Positions 1 through 8,099 of a stretch of DNA of 18,047 nucleotides are shown one piece after another. A model generated the notes under the pieces. The model saw only the letters and a list, made by a program, of their open reading frames with translations. It searched no databases and was not told the origin of the DNA. Numbering within the stretch: the first letter of the stretch is position 1; each line of letters begins with the position of its first letter. Source of the DNA: an uncultured Lactobacillus sp. (GTDB lineage Bacteria; Bacillota; Bacilli; Lactobacillales; Lactobacillaceae); contig CAMLRO010000027.1 in NCBI GenBank assembly GCA_946482425.1, forward strand, positions 1 through 18,047, read 5' to 3'. The position numbers and the translations under genes are program-made.

Positions 1-137
1 TTTACGAGCATTTAAGAAAATATAAAAAGATAATTAGAAATTTATACTTTGTTTACATTAAAAAGAGTAAAAATACAAATTTCTATTATCAACCTGATAC
101 TATTATGCTAAAATTTGATAGATTGTGAAAAAAATGT

Positions 138-167
138 TTGCAAATAGCGCAAATTTATAGATAAAAT
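138..167 (+). promoter_or_regulatory. Candidate rex promoter
   Basis: A -35-like TTGCAA at 138-143 is followed after 18 bases by a -10-like TAAAAT at 162-167, which fits a sigma-A promoter for rex at a suitable distance from its start codon. An inverted repeat, TTTGC at 137-141 and GCAAA at 149-153, overlaps the -35 box and could be a binding site for a regulator. The rest of 1-231 is very AT-rich with no credible gene. A second, weaker promoter-like pair (TTTACA at 52-57, TACAAA at 74-79) also exists, so the exact start of transcription is uncertain. Confidence 0.5.
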
Positions 168-175
168 AGTAGTAA

Positions 176-193
176 TTGCTGAAAAATTCACAA
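176..193 (+). promoter_or_regulatory. Candidate Rex operator upstream of rex
   Basis: The 18-base stretch TTGCTGAAAAATTCACAA resembles the classical Rex operator TTGTGAAATATTTCACAA. It matches at 13 of 18 positions, and the right half TTCACAA is perfect. It lies between the candidate rex promoter and the ribosome binding site, where bound repressor would block transcription. Autoregulation by Rex is known in other Gram-positive bacteria; here it is inferred. The left half-site is imperfect, so confidence is modest. Confidence 0.35.
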
Positions 194-231
194 AACGAAA
201 TATTTACTTAATCAAGTTGGAGGCTTTTTAA

Positions 232-867
232 ATGGAAAAAATCAAAATACCCACGGCTACGGCTAAAAGACTGCCGCTATATTACCGCTATCTGATAATT
301 TTAAATGAGGCTGGCAAAGAAAAAGTTTCCTCTACTGAATTATCTGAAGCCGTTCAAGTAGATAGTGCTTCAATCAGACGTGATTTTTCATACTTTGGCG
401 CATTGGGCAAACGTGGCTACGGCTATGATGTAAAAAGCTTGCTTTCTTTTTTTAAAAAGATTTTAAACCAAGATACCTTAACCAATGTTGCCCTGGTTGG
501 CGTTGGTAATTTAGGTCACGCATTATTAAACTATAATTTCAAGCGTACAAACAATATCCGTATTTCATGTGCTTTTGATATTGATGATAAAATTACGGGC
601 AAGATTCTTAGTGGCGTTCCTGTTTATGATATGAGTGAGCTAAAAAAACAGCTTAGTGACCAGCAGATTTCTATTGCTATTTTGACTGTTCCTTCTACAA
701 CAGCTCAAAAAACTGCTGATGATATGGTTGAAGCCGGCATCAAAGGAATTATGAATTTCACGCCAATTCGTTTGTCTGCTCCAAGTGGTATTAGAATCCA
801 GAACGTTGATTTGGCAACGGAATTACAAACTCTAATTTACTTTCTGGACTCAGACAAGAAAAAGTAG
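232..867 (+). CDS. rex: Redox-sensing transcriptional repressor Rex
   Basis: This 211-residue protein is a cytoplasmic DNA-binding repressor that senses the NADH/NAD+ ratio. In the family, NADH binding releases it from operators upstream of fermentation and respiration genes. The N-terminal winged-helix domain (about residues 1-80) contains the characteristic run [14 protein letters not shown] at 43-56, including the recognition helix. The C-terminal Rossmann fold starts with GVGNLG at 90-95, the dinucleotide-binding glycine loop, followed by the dinucleotide-contact segment AFDID at 114-118. Length is typical of the family (about 210-215). The ATG has a good ribosome binding site, GGAGG at 219-223, eight bases upstream. 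The gene stands alone upstream of groESL and is separated from it by a hairpin that also forms a CIRCE element. A candidate self-operator lies at 176-193. Confidence 0.96.
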   Translation: MEKIKIPTATAKRLPLYYRYLIILNEAGKEKVSSTELSEAVQVDSASIRRDFSYFGALGKRGYGYDVKSLLSFFKKILNQDTLTNVALVGVGNLGHALLNYNFKRTNNIRISCAFDIDDKITGKILSGVPVYDMSELKKQLSDQQISIAILTVPSTTAQKTADDMVEAGIKGIMNFTPIRLSAPSGIRIQNVDLATELQTLIYFLDSDKKK

Positions 868-879
868 GTCTAAAAATAG

Positions 880-914
880 AATTAGCACTTTTTTACTCAA
901 AGTGCTAATTTTTT
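880..914 (+). terminator. rex terminator overlapping the upstream CIRCE element
   Basis: The arms 880-891 and 899-910 are perfect inverted repeats (12 base pairs, 7-base loop) and are followed by a T run to 914, the form of a Rho-independent terminator for rex. The core 882-908 reads TTAGCACTT-N9-AAGTGCTAA, which matches the CIRCE consensus TTAGCACTC-N9-GAGTGCTAA except for the last base of the left arm and the first base of the right arm. These two changes preserve symmetry. The element therefore probably serves both as HrcA operator upstream of the groESL promoter and as terminator of rex. Confidence 0.75.
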
Positions 915-915
915 C

Positions 916-944
916 TTGCATTTTTTCATAAAAGGGGTTATTAT
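916..944 (+). promoter_or_regulatory. groESL promoter (sigma-A type)
   Basis: TTGCAT at 916-921 (-35) is separated by exactly 17 bases from TATTAT at 939-944 (-10), predicting transcription from about 951. The promoter sits between the two CIRCE elements (882-908 and 957-983), so HrcA bound at either site could block RNA polymerase. Confidence 0.8.
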
Positions 945-956
945 CATAAATGTAAG

Positions 957-983
957 TTAGCACTTGACAAATAGGAGTGCTAA
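957..983 (+). promoter_or_regulatory. CIRCE operator (HrcA-binding site) of groESL
   Basis: TTAGCACTT at 957-965, a 9-base spacer and GAGTGCTAA at 975-983 match the CIRCE consensus at all but the last base of the left arm. The site lies just downstream of the predicted transcription start, in the untranslated leader of groES, where HrcA represses chaperonin genes in Gram-positive bacteria until heat or unfolded protein titrates GroEL. Confidence 0.93.
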
Positions 984-1027
984 TGGCACATAAAAGAGAT
1001 TAAAATTTAATTTTAGGAGGGACAAAC

Positions 1028-1312
1028 GTGTTACAACCAATTGGTGATCGCGTGATCGTTAAAGTTAAAGAAGAAGAAGAGAAAACTGTAGGCGGAATCG
1101 TCCTGGCTTCTAATGCTAAACAAAAGCCAACAGAAGGTGAAGTTGTTGCTGTTGGTGAGGGCAGTTATGCTGAGAACGGCAGTAAAATTCCTATGACCGT
1201 TAAAAAAGGTGACGTTGTTTTATACGACAAGTATTCAGGCACAGATGTCAAGTATGATGACGAAAAGTATTTAGTCCTTCACGAAAAAGATATTTTAGCA
1301 ATTGTTAAGTAA
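1028..1312 (+). CDS. groES: Co-chaperonin GroES (Hsp10)
   Basis: This 94-residue protein is the heptameric lid of the GroEL folding chamber, acting in the cytoplasm. The start [20 protein letters not shown] is the conserved first beta strand of Gro[20 protein letters not shown] at about 22-39 covers the mobile loop that contacts GroEL, and the C-terminal [13 protein letters not shown] is the usual ending. Length is normal. The start codon is GTG, not ATG, and is supported by a strong AGGAGG at 1015-1020, seven bases upstream. groEL follows 19 bases after the stop, so the two genes form the usual operon, controlled by the promoter at 916-944 and two CIRCE elements. Confidence 0.97.
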   Translation: MLQPIGDRVIVKVKEEEEKTVGGIVLASNAKQKPTEGEVVAVGEGSYAENGSKIPMTVKKGDVVLYDKYSGTDVKYDDEKYLVLHEKDILAIVK

Positions 1313-1316
1313 TTAA

Positions 1317-2963
<1,647 letters not shown>

Positions 2964-2987
2964 TCTAGTTTTTATTAGTTATTTAAT

Positions 2988-3031
2988 AAATCCTACTAGC
3001 AACCCTGTGGGGCTTGCTGGCAGGATTTTTT
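2988..3031 (+). terminator. groEL Rho-independent terminator
   Basis: An outer stem AAATCCT at 2988-2994 with AGGATTT at 3022-3028 encloses an inner stem AGCAA at 2998-3002 with TTGCT at 3014-3018, extended by CCC/GGG pairs. It is followed by an uninterrupted T run, 3026-3031. This is a strong, long terminator for the groESL operon. Confidence 0.9.
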
Positions 3032-3039
3032 GTTATAAT
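3031..3039 (+). promoter_or_regulatory. Extended -10 promoter for the DUF969-DUF979-pcp operon
   Basis: TGTTATAAT is a consensus -10 (TATAAT at 3034-3039) with an upstream TG at the extended -10 position. It begins at the last T of the groEL terminator. No good -35 box lies at the usual distance; the terminator stem occupies that region. Transcription would begin about 40 bases before the GTG start of the next gene. Confidence 0.6.
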
Positions 3040-3089
3040 GCAGTTTTAAGCTTATATCAGTTTTGATTGTTCACTGGAAAGGAACATTA

Positions 3090-3758
3090 GTGGAATATTT
3101 AAGTTTATTAGGTATTGTTGTTATAGTAGTCGGATTTGCTTTAGGACTTGACACGATAGCCGTAGTTGTAATTGCTGCTTTAGTTACGGCATTAGTTTCG
3201 GGAATAGATTTTACCTCATTTTTGACAATTCTGGGTAAAGGTTTTATGGATAATAGAATGGTTTCGTTATTCTTTCTTACTTTGCCAACTATTGGAATTT
3301 TAGAAAGACATGGTTTAAAACAAGCTGCTGTTAATTTGATTAAAAAAATGAAGAAACTGACTCCAGGTCGTATCTTCGATATTTACCAAGCCATTCGTGA
3401 AATTGCTGGTGCTTTCGGTATTTCATTACAAGGACACGTCCAATTTATTGCGCCATTAATTAATCCAATGGCACAAGCGGCCGGTAAGGTTAATAGCGAA
3501 TTGACGCCTCTTGAAGTAGACCAAATCAAAGGTAGGGCGGCTGCAACAGAAAATTTTGGTAATTTCTTTGCCCAAAATTTATTCGTAGCTTCTTCAAGCG
3601 TTCTACTTATTGCAAGTACTATGAAATCACTGGGTTACCCAGTTGATCCTAGTGGCATAGTTCTATACACTTTTCCAGTTGCAATCATCAGTTATATTTT
3701 ATGTGTGGGTTACAATCATGTGTTTGACCAAAAATTACTCAAACAGCAAGAGAAGTAG
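3090..3758 (+). CDS. DUF969 family membrane protein, putative permease subunit
   Basis: This 222-residue integral membrane protein is recognised as DUF969, a family of unknown biochemical function found paired with DUF979. Hydrophobic segments are visible at about 3-19, 22-38, 57-72, 163-180 and 190-207. The middle holds conserved polar motifs: QGHVQFIAPLINPMAQAA at 114-131 and RAAATENFGNFFAQN at 149-163. The mix of membrane segments and conserved loops suggests a transporter half. I chose the GTG at 3090 because GGAAAGGA at 3076-3083 lies at proper spacing. The frame is open back to a TTG at 3063, but that has no ribosome binding site. The gene is followed after 8 bases by its DUF979 partner and then by pcp. 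Transport of pyroglutamate or pyroglutamyl peptides is an inference from this context. Confidence 0.85.
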   Translation: MEYLSLLGIVVIVVGFALGLDTIAVVVIAALVTALVSGIDFTSFLTILGKGFMDNRMVSLFFLTLPTIGILERHGLKQAAVNLIKKMKKLTPGRIFDIYQAIREIAGAFGISLQGHVQFIAPLINPMAQAAGKVNSELTPLEVDQIKGRAAATENFGNFFAQNLFVASSSVLLIASTMKSLGYPVDPSGIVLYTFPVAIISYILCVGYNHVFDQKLLKQQEK

Positions 3759-3766
3759 GAGAAATA

Positions 3767-4690
3767 ATGGATACTTTAATCAACAATATTTTATTAGCGT
3801 TCTATATCTTAATCGGGCTGTTTTTCTTGGCTGCAGCAATTGAGTCTTGGCGTGATCAATCAAATCCTGTGCGTTGGGGTACCGGGCTTTTCTGGTTTTT
3901 GTTTGCAATACTATTCTGTTGTGGGCAATGGCTTTCGAATGCAATTAACGGTGCAATTATAATAATTATTGCTTTATTATCTCTGTTTAAACAGGTTCGC
4001 GTAGGTCACATCAGGGAATTGGATGAAAAAGTTGCTCAACAAACTGTTAAACGCATTGGCAACTGGATCTTTTTGCCAAGTATCTTGCTAGCAGTTTTAG
4101 CTTTATTAATAGCCCAATTTACTAATCTGGGTGGTCAAGTAGGTATAGGTGTGGCAGCAATTGTTTCACTTATTTGCGCACAAATTCTGACTAAAGCAAA
4201 TGCTAAAGTTGTGTATGAAGATACTCAGAGAATGGTGCGCTCTGTCGGCTCTGCCGGAATTTTGCCACAATTACTCGCTACTTTGGGTGTGGTATTTACA
4301 GCTTCAGGTGTGGGACAAGTGACCGCCAAGGCTATTTCTGGTCTTTTTCCTATTGGAAACCACTTATTAGGAGTTGCACTTTACTGTATTGCTATGGCAC
4401 TATTTACAGCAATAATGGGTAATGCGTTTGCTGCGTTTGCAGTTATTACAGCAGGGATTGGCATTCCTTTCGTTGTCGCCCAAGGTGGTTCACCGATTGT
4501 AGTTGCGGCATTAGGAATGACATCTGGATACTGCGGTACATTGCTTACCCCAATGGCAGCCAACTTTAATACTTTGCCAGTTGCATTAATGGAAATGAAA
4601 GATCAATTAGGTGTAATCAAGCAACAATTTCCGATTGCAATTAGCATGCTGCTCATTCAAATTATTCTAATGTACTTTTTAGCTTTTTAA
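3767..4690 (+). CDS. DUF979 family membrane protein, putative permease subunit
   Basis: This 307-residue multi-pass membrane protein belongs to DUF979, the usual partner of DUF969. Several hydrophobic stretches are visible across the length, including about 8-24, 40-75, 97-115, 125-140 and a run of segments from 160 to the C-terminus. Near residues 250-275 is the motif SGYCGTLLTPMAANFNTLP. Its 'GxxxxxLxPMA' shape recalls the 'QGHVQFIAPLINPMA' segment of the DUF969 protein, so the two may be related halves of one carrier; that is inference. The ribosome binding site AGGAG at 3757-3761 overlaps the stop codon of the upstream gene, so translation of the pair is probably coupled. Pcp follows 20 bases downstream. 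The substrate is not known from sequence; a pyroglutamyl compound is the best contextual guess. Confidence 0.85.
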   Translation: MDTLINNILLAFYILIGLFFLAAAIESWRDQSNPVRWGTGLFWFLFAILFCCGQWLSNAINGAIIIIIALLSLFKQVRVGHIRELDEKVAQQTVKRIGNWIFLPSILLAVLALLIAQFTNLGGQVGIGVAAIVSLICAQILTKANAKVVYEDTQRMVRSVGSAGILPQLLATLGVVFTASGVGQVTAKAISGLFPIGNHLLGVALYCIAMALFTAIMGNAFAAFAVITAGIGIPFVVAQGGSPIVVAALGMTSGYCGTLLTPMAANFNTLPVALMEMKDQLGVIKQQFPIAISMLLIQIILMYFLAF

Positions 4691-4710
4691 GATAGTAAGG
4701 AGAAAAGATA

Positions 4711-5358
4711 ATGAAAATTCTTGTAACAGGTTTTGATCCCTTTGGCGAAGATAAGATTAATCCTGCAATTGAAGCAGTTAAACGGCTGGATGATGAGATT
4801 GCTGGTGCAAAGATCGTTAAACTCGAAATACCAACAGTTTTTGGCGACTGTGCAGAAGTAGTTCATGAAGATATTCTTAAGGAAAAACCAGATTATGTTT
4901 TAAATATCGGTCAAGCTGGTGGTCGTTATGCTTTGACTCCAGAACGAGTAGCTATCAATTTTGATGATGGACGTATTGCTGATAATAAAGGTTATCAACC
5001 TATTGCCAGTCCTATTCATGAAGATGGTCAAAACGCATATTTTACACAACTTCCCGTAAAAGCGATGGCACGTGCAATTCGGGAAGCTGGATTGCCAAGC
5101 TCTGTTTCAACAACTGCAGGGACTTTTGTCTGCAATCATATTATGTATCAAGTGCAGTATATGATTGACAAGGAATTTCGTAACTTAAAGGCTGGATTTA
5201 TGCACATTCCGTATTTACCTGAGCAAGTTGTTGCTAAACCTGAAACTCCTTGTCTTAGCCTAGCAGATGATGTAAAAGGCATTACTGCAGCAATTAGCGC
5301 TATTGTGAAAATGGATGGCAAAAAAGATTTACAAAGTATTGAAGGCCACATTGCTTAA
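4711..5358 (+). CDS. pcp: Pyroglutamyl-peptidase I (pyrrolidone-carboxylate peptidase)
   Basis: This 215-residue cytoplasmic cysteine peptidase of family C15 removes N-terminal pyroglutamate (5-oxoproline) from peptides. The N-terminus [18 protein letters not shown] is the family's opening motif. The catalytic triad is complete: glutamate 78 in LTPERVAIN, cysteine 141 in [11 protein letters not shown], and histidine 165 in FMHIPYLP. The spacing equals that of the Bacillus enzyme (E81, C144, H168) shifted by three. Length is normal. The ATG has AAGGAGA at 4697-4703, seven bases upstream. It is the last gene of a three-gene operon behind two membrane proteins, which suggests that imported pyroglutamyl peptides are processed here or that released pyroglutamate is exported. 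A terminator follows at 5405-5435. Confidence 0.96.
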   Translation: MKILVTGFDPFGEDKINPAIEAVKRLDDEIAGAKIVKLEIPTVFGDCAEVVHEDILKEKPDYVLNIGQAGGRYALTPERVAINFDDGRIADNKGYQPIASPIHEDGQNAYFTQLPVKAMARAIREAGLPSSVSTTAGTFVCNHIMYQVQYMIDKEFRNLKAGFMHIPYLPEQVVAKPETPCLSLADDVKGITAAISAIVKMDGKKDLQSIEGHIA

Positions 5359-5404
5359 ATTTTTTAAAAAGAAAGCAATCACTGCGGCAAAAAAACATAT
5401 TGTG

Positions 5405-5435
5405 AAAAGAGATCGTTTTACTTGCGGTCTTTTTT
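5405..5435 (+). terminator. pcp terminator
   Basis: AAAAGAGATCG at 5405-5415 pairs with CGGTCTTTTTT at 5425-5435 over 11 positions, two of them G-T wobbles, around a 9-base loop. The T-rich 3' arm continues as TCTTTT. This separates the pcp operon from mutS. Confidence 0.82.
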
Positions 5436-5456
5436 CTTTTAATAAGAACTTTAGCG

Positions 5457-5462
5457 TATAAT
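5457..5462 (+). promoter_or_regulatory. -10 box of the mutS promoter
   Basis: A consensus TATAAT lies about 30 bases upstream of the chosen mutS start. The expected -35 position (5434-5439) is only T-rich (TTCTTT) because it overlaps the pcp terminator. Transcription would start near 5469, which leaves almost no leader before the ATG at 5473 and so supports the later start at 5494. Confidence 0.5.
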
Positions 5463-5493
5463 AATAACAGTAATGCAGAAAAGAAGGGGAATA

Positions 5494-8097
5494 ATGGCGC
5501 AAACAAACCTGACTCCGATGATGGAGCAATATCACGAAATTAAAAAGCAATATCCCGATGCTTTCCTTTTTTATCGGGTGGGCGATTTTTATGAATTATT
5601 TGAAGATGATGCAGTCAAAGGTGCTCAAATTTTAGAATTAACTTTGACTCACAGATCTAATAAAGCTGAAAACCCTGTTCCAATGGCAGGAGTTCCGCAT
5701 GTAGCAGTCCAATCCTATGTAGATACTTTGGTTGAAAAAGGCTATAAGGTAGCCTTGTGTGAACAACTCGAAGATCCTAAAAAAGCTAAAGGAATGGTTA
5801 AACGGGGCATAATTCAACTTGTGACTCCCGGAACTTTAATGAATGACAAGCCCAGTGAAGCTAAAGAATCGAATTATCTTACATCTGTTGTAACTACCAA
5901 AAGCTGCTTTGGACTGGCATACAGTGACTTATCCACTGGTGAAATTTATGCTACACATTTAAAAAGCTTTGCTGCTGTTTCAAATGAGTTGCTTTCGCTG
6001 CGAACACGCGAAGTTGTTTTTAATGGTCACTTAAGTGACAAGGATAGTGATTTTCTCCATAAAGCTAATATTACGGTGTCAGAGCCCGTAGAATTAACTG
6101 GCAAACATGCAGAGATTTCATTTGCTGAACAAAATTTAACTAATTCTGCCGAAAAAGCTGCTGTAAAACAACTTGTAGGTTATTTATTGCAGACGCAGCG
6201 CCGCAGTTTAGCCCACTTACAAGTAGCAAAAAGTTATGAAGTCAATCAATATTTGCAAATGTCTCATACCGTACGGGATAATTTAGAGTTAACAGCATCT
6301 GCGAAAACCGGCAAAAAAATGGGTTCCCTTTTTTGGGTTCTGGATAAAACTCATACTGCAATGGGTGGACGATTGTTAAAACAATGGCTGGCTCGGCCAC
6401 TCTTATCTGTTGAGCAGCTAAATAAACGGCAGGAAATGGTGCAGGCATTAATTGATGAATATTTTACGCGGGAAAATATTAATGATGCTCTTAAAGGGGT
6501 TTATGACCTGGAACGTTTAACTGGGCGAATTGCTTTTGGCAATGTCAATGCCCGCGAGTTATTGCAATTGGCTCATTCTCTCAATGCCGTACCAACGATT
6601 TTGACAGCAATCCAAAAAGCTGATAATAAAAATCTGCAAAATTTTGCCAGACAAATTGATCCGTTAAAAGGAATTGCCAAATTAATTACAGATACCATTG
6701 TTGATCAGCCTCCAGTTCTGACAACTGAGGGAGGGCTAATCAAAGATGGCGTTGATAGTCAATTAGATCGCTACCGGGATGCCATGAATAATGGTAAAAA
6801 ATGGCTGACCGAAATGGAACAGGATGAACGGGCCAAAACAGGAATTGAAAATTTAAAAGTAGGTTACAACAAGGTCTTTGGCTATTATATTCAGGTTACA
6901 AACTCGAATAAGGACAAAGTACCTTCAGATCGTTATACTCGTAAGCAAACTTTGACCAATGCTGAACGATATATTACACCTGAACTTAAAGAGCATGAAA
7001 ATCTGATTTTAGAAGCACAGACCAAATCAACGGATTTAGAATATGATTTGTTTGTGAAATTAAGAGAAGAAGTTAAGAAATATATTCCAGCCTTGCAAAA
7101 GTTGGCTGGACAAGTGGCAGAGCTCGATGTTTTCTGCTCTTTTGCTCAAGTTGCCGAGGACAACAATTACTGCCGACCACAATTTCATTCTGATAATCAG
7201 GATGTTAAAGTTATCATGGGTCGTCACCCTGTAGTTGAACAGGTCATGAAGGCAGGCTCTTTTATTCCTAACGATGTGAAATTAACAGAAAATACGGACA
7301 TTTTTCTGATAACAGGTCCTAATATGTCAGGGAAAAGTACTTATATGCGACAAATGGCGCTTATTGCCGTGATGGCTCAAATTGGTTCGTTTGTGCCAGC
7401 AGATAGTGCTGACTTGCCGATTTTTGACCAAATTTTTACCCGAATTGGTGCAGCAGACGATTTAATTTCCGGTCAAAGTACCTTTATGGTCGAAATGACT
7501 GAAGCCAACGACGCACTACAGCATGCCACCAAGCGGAGTCTAGTTTTATTTGATGAAATTGGTCGCGGAACAGCAACCTATGATGGCATGGCTCTAGCTG
7601 GTGCTATTGTGCAGTATCTGCACGATGAAGTTGGTGCTAAAGTCTTGTTTGCGACGCACTTCCACGAGCTAACAGCAATGGAACAGACACTGTCTCATTT
7701 AAAGAATATTCACGTTGGAGCAACCGAAGAAAACGGTAAATTAATTTTTCTTCATAAAATTTTACCAGGACCTGCTGATCAAAGTTATGGCATCCATGTA
7801 GCACAACTTGCTGGATTGCCGAGAAAAGTTTTACGCAAAGCTACCAAGTTGCTTAATAGGCTTGAAGCTCAAGGAAGTAATTTGGGCCCAGCTTCCACGC
7901 AGCTGGATTTGTTTAGTTCAGTTAGTGAAACAGAAGCAGTTCCTATTGAAACACCATCAGATTCTAAGGATGAATTAACTGATAAAGAAAAAGATATCTT
8001 AGATGAAATTTCTAATCTTTATTTAGCTGATCAGACGCCGCTGCAAGTAATGCAGTTAGTCGAAAATTGGCAAGAAGATTTAAAGGATGAGAACTAG
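5494..8097 (+). CDS. mutS: DNA mismatch repair protein MutS
   Basis: MutS recognises mismatches and small loops and recruits MutL in an ATP-dependent way. The mismatch-reading Phe-x-Glu motif is in GDFYELF (F32, E34). The C-terminal ABC-type ATPase shows the Walker A run ITGPNMSGKST at 606-616, then GQSTFMVEM, the Walker B run LVLFDEIGRGT, and ATHFHEL. QLDLF at 803-807 matches the consensus sliding-clamp-binding pentapeptide. At 867 residues it is full length. I chose the ATG at 5494 because GAAGGGG at 5483-5489 lies just upstream, although its spacing of four bases is short. An in-frame ATG at 5473 would add MQKRRGI but has no ribosome binding site. mutL starts two bases after the stop, so the two partners are translated together. 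Confidence 0.97.
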   Translation: MAQTNLTPMMEQYHEIKKQYPDAFLFYRVGDFYELFEDDAVKGAQILELTLTHRSNKAENPVPMAGVPHVAVQSYVDTLVEKGYKVALCEQLEDPKKAKGMVKRGIIQLVTPGTLMNDKPSEAKESNYLTSVVTTKSCFGLAYSDLSTGEIYATHLKSFAAVSNELLSLRTREVVFNGHLSDKDSDFLHKANITVSEPVELTGKHAEISFAEQNLTNSAEKAAVKQLVGYLLQTQRRSLAHLQVAKSYEVNQYLQMSHTVRDNLELTASAKTGKKMGSLFWVLDKTHTAMGGRLLKQWLARPLLSVEQLNKRQEMVQALIDEYFTRENINDALKGVYDLERLTGRIAFGNVNARELLQLAHSLNAVPTILTAIQKADNKNLQNFARQIDPLKGIAKLITDTIVDQPPVLTTEGGLIKDGVDSQLDRYRDAMNNGKKWLTEMEQDERAKTGIENLKVGYNKVFGYYIQVTNSNKDKVPSDRYTRKQTLTNAERYITPELKEHENLILEAQTKSTDLEYDLFVKLREEVKKYIPALQKLAGQVAELDVFCSFAQVAEDNNYCRPQFHSDNQDVKVIMGRHPVVEQVMKAGSFIPNDVKLTENTDIFLITGPNMSGKSTYMRQMALIAVMAQIGSFVPADSADLPIFDQIFTRIGAADDLISGQSTFMVEMTEANDALQHATKRSLVLFDEIGRGTATYDGMALAGAIVQYLHDEVGAKVLFATHFHELTAMEQTLSHLKNIHVGATEENGKLIFLHKILPGPADQSYGIHVAQLAGLPRKVLRKATKLLNRLEAQGSNLGPASTQLDLFSSVSETEAVPIETPSDSKDELTDKEKDILDEISNLYLADQTPLQVMQLVENWQEDLKDEN

Positions 8098-8099
8098 TC

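Noticed and set aside
5148..5550. Overlapping reverse-strand open frames across the pcp-mutS gap
   Set aside because: They run through the pcp terminator and both gene ends, have no ribosome binding sites and encode low-complexity hydrophobic sequence.
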